From Cupriavidus numazuensis (lineage in GTDB: Bacteria > Pseudomonadota > Gammaproteobacteria > Burkholderiales > Burkholderiaceae), in contig NZ_CAJPVI010000007.1 in NCBI RefSeq assembly GCF_905397435.1, positions 1 to 64,000 of the forward strand: 64,000 nucleotides of DNA, written 5' to 3'. Every line of letters starts with the position of its first letter. The first letter of the stretch is position 1. The translations under genes were made by a program, and so were the position numbers. Below the pieces are notes generated by a model. It did not search any database. It saw only the letters and a program-made list of their open reading frames with translations, and was not told the origin of the DNA. Positions 8,790 to 17,583 of the stretch are shown here, in pieces.

Positions 8790-9467
8790 ATGCGCATTCT
8801 GCTGGTGGAAGATGAAGTGGAACTGGCGCGCTGGGTGGCCCGCGCGCTGGAGCAGGGTGGCTTCGTGATCGAACACGTGGCCGACGGCCTGCAGGCCGAG
8901 GCGCGGCTCGTGGCTGAAGAGTATGACGTGGTCGTGCTCGACCTGCGCCTGCCCGGCAAGGACGGCCTGGCCGTGCTCAAGGCCATGCGCGCGCGCGACG
9001 ACCGCACGCCGGTGCTGATCCTGACGGCACAGGACACGCTCGACGAACGCGTGCGCGGCCTGAACCTGGGCGCCGACGACTACTTGCCCAAGCCCTTTGC
9101 GATTGCCGAACTGGAAGCGCGCATCCTCGCGCTGATCCGCCGCAGCCGCGGCCGCGCGCACCCACGCCTGCAATGCGGCACGCTAGTGTTCGATGGCGAG
9201 TCCCGCGGCTTTACGCTCGACGGCCAGCCGCTCGCGCTGACGCCGCGCGAATCCACGCTGCTCGGCGCGCTGCTCGCGCGCAGCGGGCAACCGCTCACCA
9301 AGGCCCAGTTGCTCGACAAGGTGTTTTCGCTCGACGCCGATGTCAGCCCCGACGCCATCGAGGTGCTCGTGTACCGCCTGCGCAAGAAGCTGGCCGGCCA
9401 TGGTGTGACGATCGTCACGCTGCGCGGCTTCGGCTACCTGCTCGAGCCCGAGACACCGGCCGCCTGA
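8790..9467 (+). CDS. OmpR-family response regulator, TctD/QseB-like
   Basis: Two-component response regulator of 225 residues. The receiver has the acidic pocket E7/D8, phosphoacceptor D51 in VVVLDLRLPGKDG and the conserved lysine in LPKPF; the C-terminal winged helix (about 125-220) ends in TLRGFGYLLE, the standard Trans_reg_C ending. The start follows a strong GGAGGAG ribosome site. The kinase gene begins one base after its TGA region, so the two are co-translated. The architecture with a 2CSK_N kinase and a divergent binding-protein gene is that of TctD/TctE-type systems controlling uptake of organic acids. Confidence 0.93.
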   Translation: MRILLVEDEVELARWVARALEQGGFVIEHVADGLQAEARLVAEEYDVVVLDLRLPGKDGLAVLKAMRARDDRTPVLILTAQDTLDERVRGLNLGADDYLPKPFAIAELEARILALIRRSRGRAHPRLQCGTLVFDGESRGFTLDGQPLALTPRESTLLGALLARSGQPLTKAQLLDKVFSLDADVSPDAIEVLVYRLRKKLAGHGVTIVTLRGFGYLLEPETPAA

Positions 9468-9468
9468 C

Positions 9469-10962
9469 ATGTGGCCTCGCAAGCCGCGCCAGGGCGCGCG
9501 GCGCCCGATCCCGCTGTGGCGGCGCGGCAGCCTGCGCCGCCAGTTGCTCCTGCTGCTGGTGCCCGCGCTGGCGGCCATGATGGCGATCGACACATGGCTC
9601 ACCTACGGCACGCTGCGCGATGCCGCCAACACCGCGTACGACCGCTCGCTGTACGGCTCGATCCGGGCGATCGACAACGCCATCGGCATGACCGGCGAAA
9701 GCCTGCAACTCTCGTTGCCGGACGCCGCCATGGAAATGTTCGAAACCGCGGCACAGACCCATGTGTACTACCGCGTCTCGCTGGAGCGCGCGGGCACGAT
9801 CGAAACCGTCACCGGCTACGAAGACCTGCCGCTGCCGAAGGGCCCGCTCACGAACAACCAGCCGCGCTTCTACGACGATGACGACTACCGCGGCGATGCC
9901 GTGCGCATCGCCGCGATGGCGCGGCCCGTGTACCGGCCCGATGCGCGCATGCGCGTCATCATCCAGGTGGCCGAAACCGCCGAGCCGCGCACGGCGCTGA
10001 TCGGCACGGTCTGGCGCAGCGCGCTGGCGCGCGACCTGCTGCTGATCGTGCTGAGCGCGGCGATCCTCGTCGGCGGCATCACCTACGTGCTGCGTCCGCT
10101 GGGACGGGTACGCGATGATGTGGAGGCGCGCTCGCCCGAAGACCTGACACCGCTCGCGTTCGACCGCGTACCGATCGAAGTGAGTCCGCTGGTCGACGCC
10201 GTGAACCTGCATGTCGCGCGCTCAGAAGCGATGGCGCAGGCGCAGGCGCAGTTCATCGCCGATGCTGCCCACCAGTTGCGCACGCCGCTGGCCATCCTGA
10301 AAACGCAGGCGGAGTTTGCACAGCGGCAGCTGTGTGCGGATGGTGACGATCCCGCATCTCGCCAGGCGGCCGGCGAAGCGGTCGGCGGCATCGTTACGCA
10401 ACTGGAGCAGGCCGCGCGATTGACCAACCAGCTGCTGGCGCTGGCACGGGTACGGCAGCACCACGGCGAAGCGGCCGCGCAAGCCGCAGATACCGTCGAA
10501 GTCTTCGATGCGGTCACCGTGGCCGAACAGGTCGCGCTCGACTACCTGCCGCTCGCGCGCGGCAAGCAGCAGGACTTCGGCTGGGAGCCGACGCCGGGGC
10601 TGAAGCTGCCCGTGCGCGCCGATGCGGCGCTGCTGCGCGAGGCGCTCGCCAACCTTGTCCACAACGCCATCCAGTATTCGCCCAAGGGCAGCCGCATCAC
10701 GCTGTCGGCGCGGCGCATCGACCAGACCGCGTGCCTGATGGTCGAGGACGACGGCCCCGGCATTCCCGCCGGCGAGCGCGAGAAGGTATTCGCGCGCTTT
10801 TACCGGCGCGTCGGCAACACCGAGCCGGGCTCGGGCCTCGGACTGGCGATCTCGCGCGAGATGGCGGCGCGCTTCGGCGGCACGGTGACGCTGACCGAAG
10901 GATCGCAGGGGCAGGGTGTCAGAGCGCTGCTGAAGCTGCCGGTCAGCGAACAGGACCTGTGA
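9469..10962 (+). CDS. sensor histidine kinase, TctE-like (2CSK_N domain)
   Basis: Membrane sensor kinase of 497 residues. After an Arg-rich start there is a first membrane helix (about 20-40), a periplasmic 2CSK_N-type domain (about 45-170), a second helix (LLLIVLSAAILVGGITYVL, about 180-198), a short HAMP-like linker, the HisKA box with phosphoacceptor His in DAAHQLRTPL (about residue 267), and a HATPase domain with N box (NLVHNAIQYSP), DDGPGIP and GSGLGLAIS. It is translated together with the upstream regulator. By analogy to TctE it may sense a carboxylate, possibly through the divergent binding protein; the tctCBA operon 4-7 kb away is a plausible but unproven target. Confidence 0.92.
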   Translation: MWPRKPRQGARRPIPLWRRGSLRRQLLLLLVPALAAMMAIDTWLTYGTLRDAANTAYDRSLYGSIRAIDNAIGMTGESLQLSLPDAAMEMFETAAQTHVYYRVSLERAGTIETVTGYEDLPLPKGPLTNNQPRFYDDDDYRGDAVRIAAMARPVYRPDARMRVIIQVAETAEPRTALIGTVWRSALARDLLLIVLSAAILVGGITYVLRPLGRVRDDVEARSPEDLTPLAFDRVPIEVSPLVDAVNLHVARSEAMAQAQAQFIADAAHQLRTPLAILKTQAEFAQRQLCADGDDPASRQAAGEAVGGIVTQLEQAARLTNQLLALARVRQHHGEAAAQAADTVEVFDAVTVAEQVALDYLPLARGKQQDFGWEPTPGLKLPVRADAALLREALANLVHNAIQYSPKGSRITLSARRIDQTACLMVEDDGPGIPAGEREKVFARFYRRVGNTEPGSGLGLAISREMAARFGGTVTLTEGSQGQGVRALLKLPVSEQDL

Positions 10963-11001
10963 CGCCCGCGCACGCCACGGCCTGTTGCATTCACCTTACT
11001 C

Positions 11002-12471
11002 TCAACCGAACAGCTCTTCGGCCACTGTCGGATGCAGTTGCAGGGTTGTCTCCAGATGGGACTCCCTCACCCCGAGCCGCAGTGCAACGGCCATGGCCTG
11101 CACGATCTCCGGCGCCGCGTTGTCCATCAGATGCAGGCCGAGCACGCGCCCGGTACGCGCATTGAGCACGAGCTTGAACACCGATTGCATGCCATTGCCA
11201 CCGAAGCGGTTCTCCAGCGAGACAAAGCGCTTCACCACGGTACGGACGCGCTCGGGCTTGCCGGCCTCTTCAATGGCCTGCGCTTCGGTGAGCCCCACTG
11301 CACCGATCGCCGGCTCGCAGAACACCGCGGTCGGCACGAAGTCGAAGTCCGAGCGTTCGCCGCGCCGGCCGAACAGCCGGTCCGCCAGCCAGCGGCCCTG
11401 CGAGGTGGCGACCGGCGTCAGGTGCAGGCCCTCTATGGCATCGCCGATCGCATGGATCGAGCGCACCGAGCTGCGGAACTGGCGATCCACCTTGATGCCA
11501 CCCTTGTCGCCAAACTTGACGCCGATTGCATCGAGGCCAAGCCCATCCACGTTGGAAATACGCCCCACCGCCGCGAGCGCCGCTTGCGCGCGCACCGACT
11601 CCGTCTGTCCGGACTTGTTGCCGGCGCGATAGCAGATTTCGAGCGCACCATTGGCCTGGCTGATCAGGTTGACGCCGGCATTCAGGTGCAGCCGCACGCC
11701 CTTGGCTTCCAGTGCGCCCGCCAGCGCTTCGGCGATTTCCGCATCGAAATGCGGCAGCAGCCTGTCACCGGCGACCAGCAGGTCTACCTTGACCCCGTAG
11801 CGCGACAGGATCGACGCCTGCTCCACGCCGATATAGCCACCGCCGATCACCGCGATCGATCCCGGCACGGTCTGCCACGTGAACACATCGTCGGAATTGC
11901 TCGCGAGTTCGCCGCCGGGAATGTCGAGCGTCTTCGGCCGCGCGCCCGTGGCGATCAGGATGCGCTTGGCGCGGATGACTTCGTCGCCCACGCGCACTTC
12001 ATCGGGCGCCGTCACAACCGCGTCGCCGCGCAGGATGTCGACGCCGGCCTCCAGCAGGCGCTGCGCGTAGACCACGTTCAGCCGTGCCACTTCCGCATTG
12101 ACGCGCACGATCGCGTCGCGCCAGTCCTCATGTCCGCCGGTGTGGGACAGGCAACCGGACAAGATGGCCGCCCAGGTGGCGCCGTACGACAGCATCTTCT
12201 TCGGCACGCAGCCGCGATTGACGCAGGTCCCGCCGATCTCGTCGCGCTCGATCAGCACGACACTGGCGCCATGCGACGCCGCGCGCCGTGCGCAGGCGAC
12301 GCCGGCCGAGCCGCCGCCGATCACGACGAAATCCGCCTTGCGCGCACGCGTTGGCTTGCCACCCTTGCCGCGTGAGCGCGGCACGCGCTCCATCGCCGGC
12401 TCGGCACTGACTTGACGGGCCCGCCTTGGTCCGTTGTCGGACGTGGCGGTTGTTGTCTGGCGCTTGCTCAT
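11002..12471 (-). CDS. glutathione-reductase-like FAD disulfide oxidoreductase
   Basis: Class I pyridine nucleotide-disulfide oxidoreductase of 489 residues. A basic, probably disordered 45-residue N-terminal extension precedes the FAD site (FVVIGGGSAGVACARRAA, about 48-65). The redox disulfide is C83/C88 in GGTCVNRGCVPKK, the pattern of glutathione reductases, and the C terminus carries the catalytic LHPTVAEE. The NAD(P) site is GGGYIGVEQASIL (about 210-222), but the two arginines that bind the NADPH 2'-phosphate in classical Gor are replaced (A234 and P240 in the LLVAGDRLLPHFD segment). Start chosen at the ATG with GGAGG five bases upstream. Glutathione reductase is the best guess; cofactor or substrate may differ. 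Confidence 0.8.
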   Translation of the reverse strand: MSKRQTTTATSDNGPRRARQVSAEPAMERVPRSRGKGGKPTRARKADFVVIGGGSAGVACARRAASHGASVVLIERDEIGGTCVNRGCVPKKMLSYGATWAAILSGCLSHTGGHEDWRDAIVRVNAEVARLNVVYAQRLLEAGVDILRGDAVVTAPDEVRVGDEVIRAKRILIATGARPKTLDIPGGELASNSDDVFTWQTVPGSIAVIGGGYIGVEQASILSRYGVKVDLLVAGDRLLPHFDAEIAEALAGALEAKGVRLHLNAGVNLISQANGALEICYRAGNKSGQTESVRAQAALAAVGRISNVDGLGLDAIGVKFGDKGGIKVDRQFRSSVRSIHAIGDAIEGLHLTPVATSQGRWLADRLFGRRGERSDFDFVPTAVFCEPAIGAVGLTEAQAIEEAGKPERVRTVVKRFVSLENRFGGNGMQSVFKLVLNARTGRVLGLHLMDNAAPEIVQAMAVALRLGVRESHLETTLQLHPTVAEELFG

Positions 12472-12534
12472 CCATGCCTCCTGTCGCGGCCGCGGCCGCA
12501 TCGACAAACGATCAGGCCAGCGCCATGCGGCAGG

Positions 12535-13431
12535 CTAGGCGCCGGGCTTCAGTTCCGTATTCAGGATCGACGGCCACTCGCGCAGGAAAGTTTCCCCGTC
12601 ACGGCGGCCCAGGTCATAGGCGTGCGTCATCGCGTCGGGCCGGGTGTAGTCCCAGCTCGAGATCGGCACACGCTGCGAAGGCTGCAGGTACAGGCGGCGC
12701 TGGCCGCCGCTTTGCATCACGAAACGGCGCGGGCGCGGATACAGCCGCGTCACCAGCACCAGCACATTGCCCGGCGTGGCGTCGAGCGCGTCCACTGGCA
12801 CGTTATCCACAAGGCCGCCATCGAGCACGGCACGTCCGCCACGGCGCAGCACCGGCGTGAACGGTGGCGTGGAAGCCGACTGCAGCAGCAGGTCCGCAAG
12901 CTGCTCGGGCGAGCCGCAGTCCTGCGCGCGCACGAACTCCGGCCGGAAGCCAAGTTTGCGCCCGAGCCGCGGATGCAGCGTCTTGAGCACGTGCTTGTCG
13001 ATGTTGTACGCGAGCAGTCCCGCCGCCACTGCCAGGCGTGGACCGCTCCAGCGCGGAATATGCGCGACGCCGATGCGGATCTCCGGCGCCTGCCGCAGGT
13101 GTTCGAGCCGGCCGTCGCCAAAGATCGACAGCAGCGCCGTGCGGTAGATGCCGTAATGCGGAAACACGCGTTCGTTGCGCAGCAGGTTGCCCCAGTACGC
13201 GTTGCGCTTGTTGCCGGACAGCACCTCGCGGTAGTACGCCATGGTCTGTTGCGAGTCGTGCGCATAGACCATGCAGGCTGTGGCCGCGCCCGCAGAGATC
13301 GCGGTGATCACGCGCGGCCGCAGGTGCAGCTCCGGTGCCACGGTGTCCCACCAGCCCGCCTGCCACCAGCAGCGGTTGCCGCCGCCGGCGAATACGATCT
13401 GGTCAAACGGAGTGGCGATGCCTGCGTTCAT
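12535..13431 (-). CDS. patatin-like phospholipase family protein
   Basis: Predicted cytoplasmic lipid acyl hydrolase of 298 residues. The oxyanion glycine stretch is at the N terminus (FAGGGNRCWWQAGWW, residues 14-28), the nucleophile serine S46 lies in AISAGAA, a G-to-A variant of the GxSxG elbow, and the catalytic aspartate is in LDGGLVDNVPVDAL. There is no signal peptide. It lies 63 bp downstream of the flavoenzyme gene in the same orientation and 38 bp upstream of the thioesterase stop, but no shared role is evident. The altered elbow leaves activity likely but unproven. Confidence 0.82.
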   Translation of the reverse strand: MNAGIATPFDQIVFAGGGNRCWWQAGWWDTVAPELHLRPRVITAISAGAATACMVYAHDSQQTMAYYREVLSGNKRNAYWGNLLRNERVFPHYGIYRTALLSIFGDGRLEHLRQAPEIRIGVAHIPRWSGPRLAVAAGLLAYNIDKHVLKTLHPRLGRKLGFRPEFVRAQDCGSPEQLADLLLQSASTPPFTPVLRRGGRAVLDGGLVDNVPVDALDATPGNVLVLVTRLYPRPRRFVMQSGGQRRLYLQPSQRVPISSWDYTRPDAMTHAYDLGRRDGETFLREWPSILNTELKPGA

Positions 13432-13469
13432 GCTGCGCTTTGCGTGTAGGGGGTGCGGGCCTGGCGCGC

Positions 13470-13895
13470 TCAGAGCAGCGCGTAGGTCGTAGTGGCCTGC
13501 ACGGCGAGCTTGCCGTCAGTGCCGGTCAGTTCGATCTCGCCGAACACCACGGTCTTGCCGAGGCGCAGCACGTTGGCGCGCACCAGCACATCGCCGTCGA
13601 TCACGGGACGCATGAAGTTGGTGTTCAGGGTGACGGTGGTCATCGGGCGGAATCCGCCCAGCGCGCTGGCCACGGCGACGATCATCGCCGTGTCGGCGGC
13701 CGACATCAGCACCTGGCCGCACACCACGCCGCCCGCATGGCGGAACATTTCCTGGAACGGCAGCCGCAGCGTGATGCCGGCGTCATCAACGGCCTCGGCG
13801 CGCAAGCCGAGCTGGCGCACCCAGGGGGCAAGCACGCGTTCCAGCGTGGCATCGATATCGGCAAGCGTCAGGCGGCGTTCGGCGGATTCGGACAT
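13470..13895 (-). CDS. PaaI-type hotdog thioesterase
   Basis: Small acyl-CoA thioesterase-like protein of 141 residues with a single hotdog domain. The active-site region is FRHAGGVVCGQVLMSAADTAM (about 57-77), the HGG...D pattern of PaaI enzymes, followed by the second strand pair TTVTLNTNFMRP. Start is the ATG of MSESAERRL; a longer open frame running upstream through 14.9 kb in another frame of the membrane gene is not real. It is the last gene of a leftward run tctC-tctB-tctA-abrB-like-thioesterase, which hints at handling of an imported acid as a CoA ester; this is inference from position only. Confidence 0.85.
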   Translation of the reverse strand: MSESAERRLTLADIDATLERVLAPWVRQLGLRAEAVDDAGITLRLPFQEMFRHAGGVVCGQVLMSAADTAMIVAVASALGGFRPMTTVTLNTNFMRPVIDGDVLVRANVLRLGKTVVFGEIELTGTDGKLAVQATTTYALL

Positions 13896-13963
13896 GGCGA
13901 TCCTGGTCTTGTTGTCCCGCGGGATGTCGCCCGGTGGCCGCCCGTTTTGTGCAGGGCTGGCCG

Positions 13964-15022
13964 CTACTCCGTCTCCTCCGGCGCGACGCGATGTTTGAGC
14001 CAATGATACAGGGGGCCGGTGGCCAGCACCACGAAGGCCATCCGGATCACATGGAAGGCGGTCACCAGCGGCACGCCGAGTTCCAGCACCTTGGCGGTAA
14101 TGCACATCTCGGCGATACCGCCCGGCGTGGTGCCGAGAATGACCGTAGCCGGATGCGCGCCGGATATCGCTGCCAGTGCCCAGCCGAGCAGCGCCGACAC
14201 CAGCAGCGCCACCACCGTGTACAGGGCCACGCCCGACAGGAAACGCGGCGCGGTATGCAGGAAGTCGCGCGAGAAACGGGAGCCGAGCGACACGCCGATC
14301 AGCAACTGCCCGGCACGGCTCATCCACGTGGGAATCGCGGACAGCTCGATACCCGAAGCGGTCAGCACCGCGGCCGCGATCAGCGTGCCAATCACGAACG
14401 GGTTCGGCATGTTCAACCGACGCACCAGCAGGGCCACACTTAGCGTGATACCGATCAGCACGAGCAGCCCCACGGCGTCCACTGTGCGCGGTCCTGGAAT
14501 GTATGGGTCCAATCCATGGATGCCGCCGTACTGGAAGATGGCCGGCACCGTCACCACCACCATCAGCACGCGCAGCGAATGCGCTGCGGCAACCTGATCG
14601 ATGCGCGCACCATTGCGCTCGGCGAGGTTGGCCATCTCCGATGCACCGCCAATCGCTGTGGAGAAGAATGCCGTCTTGAACGCCACGCCCGTGGTCCGGC
14701 GCAGCAGCACCGCGCCACCCGCGCCCAGCGCCAGTGCGAACAGCGAGCCCGCGACGATATAGGGCAGGAACTCCAGCAATCTCGCCACCACGTCTGGCGT
14801 GAAGTACAGCCCGAGCGATGCGCCGATCACCCACTGGCCGGCATTGCGTGCCTGCGTTGGGGCGCGCAGGTCGGCGCCGGCCATGCGCGCGCTCGCCACG
14901 GACAGCAGCGGACCGATCATCCACGGCAGCGGCGTGCGCAGCAAGGTGCAGAGCAGGGCAGCCGCCAGGCCGAGCAACAGCGTCAGCACGACCGGCAGCC
15001 AGCGGTGGGCGGAGAGATTCAT
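13964..15022 (-). CDS. AbrB-family membrane protein (putative transporter)
   Basis: Polytopic membrane protein of 352 residues with two tandem AbrB-duplication repeats, each with several glycine-rich helices (for example MNLSAHRWLPVVLTLLLGLA at the start and PGGIAEMCITAKVLELGVPL near the end). It belongs to the family once annotated as putative ammonia monooxygenase or AidA regulator; real function is unknown, and association with tripartite carboxylate transporters is common. Start ATG at 15022 is chosen because upstream frame passes through palindromic repeats. It ends 68 bp before the thioesterase gene. No clear ribosome site precedes the ATG. Confidence 0.85.
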   Translation of the reverse strand: MNLSAHRWLPVVLTLLLGLAAALLCTLLRTPLPWMIGPLLSVASARMAGADLRAPTQARNAGQWVIGASLGLYFTPDVVARLLEFLPYIVAGSLFALALGAGGAVLLRRTTGVAFKTAFFSTAIGGASEMANLAERNGARIDQVAAAHSLRVLMVVVTVPAIFQYGGIHGLDPYIPGPRTVDAVGLLVLIGITLSVALLVRRLNMPNPFVIGTLIAAAVLTASGIELSAIPTWMSRAGQLLIGVSLGSRFSRDFLHTAPRFLSGVALYTVVALLVSALLGWALAAISGAHPATVILGTTPGGIAEMCITAKVLELGVPLVTAFHVIRMAFVVLATGPLYHWLKHRVAPEETE

Positions 15023-15088
15023 GATGCAGCGGCCTGGCAGGGGCGCCGGCGCCTTTGTTGTGGTCACTACCAACGCTGCGATTGTTGT

Positions 15089-15214
15089 CTCCCCTCTCCC
15101 ATTTATGGGAGAGGGGCGGGGGAGAGGGCAGGAGCCTCCACGAAGTGAGGCGTCACGGTGCTTGCCACACGCCTTCCCTCTCCCCCAGCCCCTCTCCCGC
15201 AAGCGGGAGAGGGG
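15089..15214. repeat. composite palindromic repeat (REP/BIME-like)
   Basis: Two strong hairpins: CCCCTCTCCC (15091-15100) with GGGAGAGGGG (15107-15116), and CCCCTCTCCCGC (15189-15200) with GCGGGAGAGGGG (15203-15214). The segments between them, GGGGCGGGGGAGAGGG (about 15113-15128) and CCCTCTCCCCCAGCCCC (about 15176-15192), are also complementary with one bulge, so the whole can fold as a large cruciform. A related single hairpin is at 30043-30073 and a degenerate one at 23119-23144. It sits between tctA and the AbrB-like gene, which read in the same direction. The rest of 15023-15304 shows no gene. Confidence 0.8.
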
Positions 15215-15304
15215 AGCAAACAATCTGGCATTCTGTCCTTGCCAGCAAACAGAAGCCCGACGCACGCGCCGGGCTTCGATCATCTCATGGCTGTGGACAA
15301 CCTA

Positions 15305-16819
15305 TCAGGCCGCATTGTCCGCCTGCGCGTGCGCCGAAGAGCGGTTGGCGTGCCAGCGCAGCAGGCGCGGGACGATCACGACCGCCACGGTCATCGCCAG
15401 GATGGTGGCCGAGATCGGCTGCTTCACGAACAGGCTCCAGTCGCCCTGGCCAATCGACAACGCGTTACGCAACTGCTTCTCGGCAATCGGCCCCAGGATC
15501 AGGCCGACGATAACCGGCGCGGTCGGGAAGTCGAAGCGGCGCATCACCATGCCCAGCAGGCCGACCACGAACAGCAGCAGCAGATCGAACCACGACTGGC
15601 GGATACCGTAGGCGCCCAGCCCGGCAAAGATCAGGATGCCGCCATACAGCAGCGGCGTCGGCACGCGCAGCATGCGCACCCACAGGCCGATGGCCGGCAG
15701 GTTTAGCACCAGCAGCATGACGTTGCCGATATACAGCGACGCCAGCAGGCCCCACACCAGGTCGCCCGAGGTCTGGAACAGCATCGGGCCCGGCTGCAGG
15801 TTGTAGTTCTGGAACGCCGCCAGCAGGATCGCGGTGGTGTTCGAGGTCGGGATGCCCAGCGTCAGCAGCGGGGCCAGCGTCGCGGTCACCGCAGCGTTGT
15901 TGGCGGCCTCGGGACCAGCCACGCCTTCAATGGCGCCAACCTTGCCGAACTCTTCCTTGTGGTCCGACAGCTTTTTCTCGGTCGCATACGACAGGAAGGT
16001 CGGGATCTCGGCGCCGCCGGCCGGAATCAGGCCGAACGGGAAGCCGATGATGGTGCCGCGGATCCAGGCCGGGACCGAACGCTTCCAGTCGGACTTGCTC
16101 ATGTGGACCGAGCTCAGCTTGTTGAAGGTGCCTTCCGGCTGCGGGAAGAACGCGTTGAACAGCGCCTCGCCCACGGCGAACAGGCCCACTGCAACGACCA
16201 CGATGTCGACGCCGTCGTACAGCTCCTGCACGTTCATCGAGTAGCGGGTCTGGCCCGACAGCGAATCCATGCCGATCAGGCCGATGCCCAGGCCCAGGAA
16301 CAGCGCCGTCATGCCACGCAGCAGCGACGAGCCCAGCACGGCCGAGACCGTGGTGAACGCGAGCAGCATGATCATGAAGTACTCGCCGGGGCCGAACTCA
16401 AGCGCCACGTCCGCCGCCACCGGCGCGAACATCGACAGCAGCACGGTGGCGATGGTGCCGGCCACGAACGAGCCGATGGCGGCAGTGGCCAGCGCCGGAC
16501 CGGCGCGGCCGTTCTTGGCCATCAGGTTGCCCTCCATGGCTGTGACCATGGTGGACGATTCGCCCGGCGTGTTCATCAGGATCGACGTGGTCGAGCCGCC
16601 GTACATGGCGCCGTAGTAGATGCCGGCAAACATGATCAGCGCAGCAGTGGGTTCGACCTTGGCCGTCAGCGGCAGCAGCATTGCCACCGTCAGGGCCGGG
16701 CCGATACCGGGCAGCACGCCGATGGCGGTGCCGAGGAAGCAGCCCACCAGGGCCCACATCAGGTTGATCGGCGTGATGGCCACGGCAAAGCCGTGCATCA
16801 ACTGGTTCAGGGTATCCAT
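15305..16819 (-). CDS. tctA: tripartite tricarboxylate transporter large membrane subunit TctA
   Basis: Large permease (504 residues, about 12 membrane helices) of a TTT-family secondary transporter that uses a periplasmic binding protein to import carboxylates. The sequence shows the TctA glycine-rich hallmarks [20 protein letters not shown] (about 27-46), [14 protein letters not shown] (about 74-87) and, in the second half, [15 protein letters not shown]. Start at ATG 16819 is preceded by AGGAG at six bases. It follows tctB by 27 bp. The C-terminal tail is hydrophilic. Confidence 0.96.
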   Translation of the reverse strand: MDTLNQLMHGFAVAITPINLMWALVGCFLGTAIGVLPGIGPALTVAMLLPLTAKVEPTAALIMFAGIYYGAMYGGSTTSILMNTPGESSTMVTAMEGNLMAKNGRAGPALATAAIGSFVAGTIATVLLSMFAPVAADVALEFGPGEYFMIMLLAFTTVSAVLGSSLLRGMTALFLGLGIGLIGMDSLSGQTRYSMNVQELYDGVDIVVVAVGLFAVGEALFNAFFPQPEGTFNKLSSVHMSKSDWKRSVPAWIRGTIIGFPFGLIPAGGAEIPTFLSYATEKKLSDHKEEFGKVGAIEGVAGPEAANNAAVTATLAPLLTLGIPTSNTTAILLAAFQNYNLQPGPMLFQTSGDLVWGLLASLYIGNVMLLVLNLPAIGLWVRMLRVPTPLLYGGILIFAGLGAYGIRQSWFDLLLLFVVGLLGMVMRRFDFPTAPVIVGLILGPIAEKQLRNALSIGQGDWSLFVKQPISATILAMTVAVVIVPRLLRWHANRSSAHAQADNAA

Positions 16820-16846
16820 TCGTGACTCCTAGCTGGTCAGGCGGGC

Positions 16847-17320
16847 TCAGAAGCCGGCGATGGGGAGCAGCGGCAGGTTGATGCCGAGCAGGAATTCAAA
16901 CAGCGCCCACATCGGCACCGTGATGCACAGGCCGATCAGCGCGTCGCGCACGATGCGGCGGCTGCCGTAGCCGCGCGCCACGCAGATCATCAGCAGCGTG
17001 GACGACAGCACGAAGCCGAGCGTGCCGATCAGCGCCATGTTCAGCACCAGGCCGGCGGATACCCACAGGAAGCCCTTGAAGTTGTGCGGGGCGTCGGGCA
17101 GTTCGGCATCTTCTTCCGGCATGTTGCGGAAGCCGCCGCGCACGCCCTGCCAGGTCAGCAGCGCTCCGCACACGGCCAGGCCAATCGCCACCAGCGTGGG
17201 CGCGAAACGCGGCGACAGGCCGGCATAGCCTTCTTCACCCGAGATGCCCGACAGGCCCAGGAAGAAAAACAGCGAGATCGCCAGCACGGCAATGCCGATG
17301 GCGAGATGGGAGGGTTTCAT
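16847..17320 (-). CDS. tctB: tripartite tricarboxylate transporter small membrane subunit TctB
   Basis: Small permease subunit of the TTT transporter, 157 residues with four predicted membrane helices, the usual TctB size and low conservation. Start MKPSHLAIGIAVL has GGAG six bases upstream; an earlier in-frame start adds 31 polar residues and is less likely. It lies between tctA and tctC in the normal tctCBA order. A strong hairpin sits in the 260-bp gap before it. Confidence 0.92.
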   Translation of the reverse strand: MKPSHLAIGIAVLAISLFFFLGLSGISGEEGYAGLSPRFAPTLVAIGLAVCGALLTWQGVRGGFRNMPEEDAELPDAPHNFKGFLWVSAGLVLNMALIGTLGFVLSSTLLMICVARGYGSRRIVRDALIGLCITVPMWALFEFLLGINLPLLPIAGF

Positions 17321-17527
17321 GGAGACTCCTTGGCCTTTGTCGCCAGCACGGGTTAGCTGGCGTCCGCGACGCTGGCGTTCGATTTCCCGCGCGGTCACGG
17401 GGCCCGGCGACATGTAATTTTGGTTTGGGTATCGCAGGTGGCAGACACCGGGCCCCGTGCCGTTTCCCGGCCACCTTCTACATCGGTGGCTTCGGCAGGC
17501 ACGACAGGTAACGCTTCAGTACTGCTC

Positions 17528-17549
17528 GGATCCGCAAGACTGCGGATCC
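17528..17549. other. perfect hairpin between tctC and tctB
   Basis: GGATCCGCA (17528-17536), loop AGAC, TGCGGATCC (17541-17549): a perfect 9-bp stem with a four-base loop, 35 bp after the tctC stop and over 200 bp before tctB. No U-run follows on the minus strand, so it is not a classical terminator. It fits an intergenic stem that stabilises or partly terminates the tctC transcript so that binding protein exceeds permease. Confidence 0.6.
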
Positions 17550-17583
17550 TTACTGCTAAGACGGTTGCTAAAGCTTGAGCGAC

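Noticed and set aside
13470..14924. A 484-codon open frame joining the thioesterase to upstream sequence
   Set aside because: The first 340 codons are out-of-frame translation of the AbrB-like gene; the real gene starts at MSESAERRL (13895).
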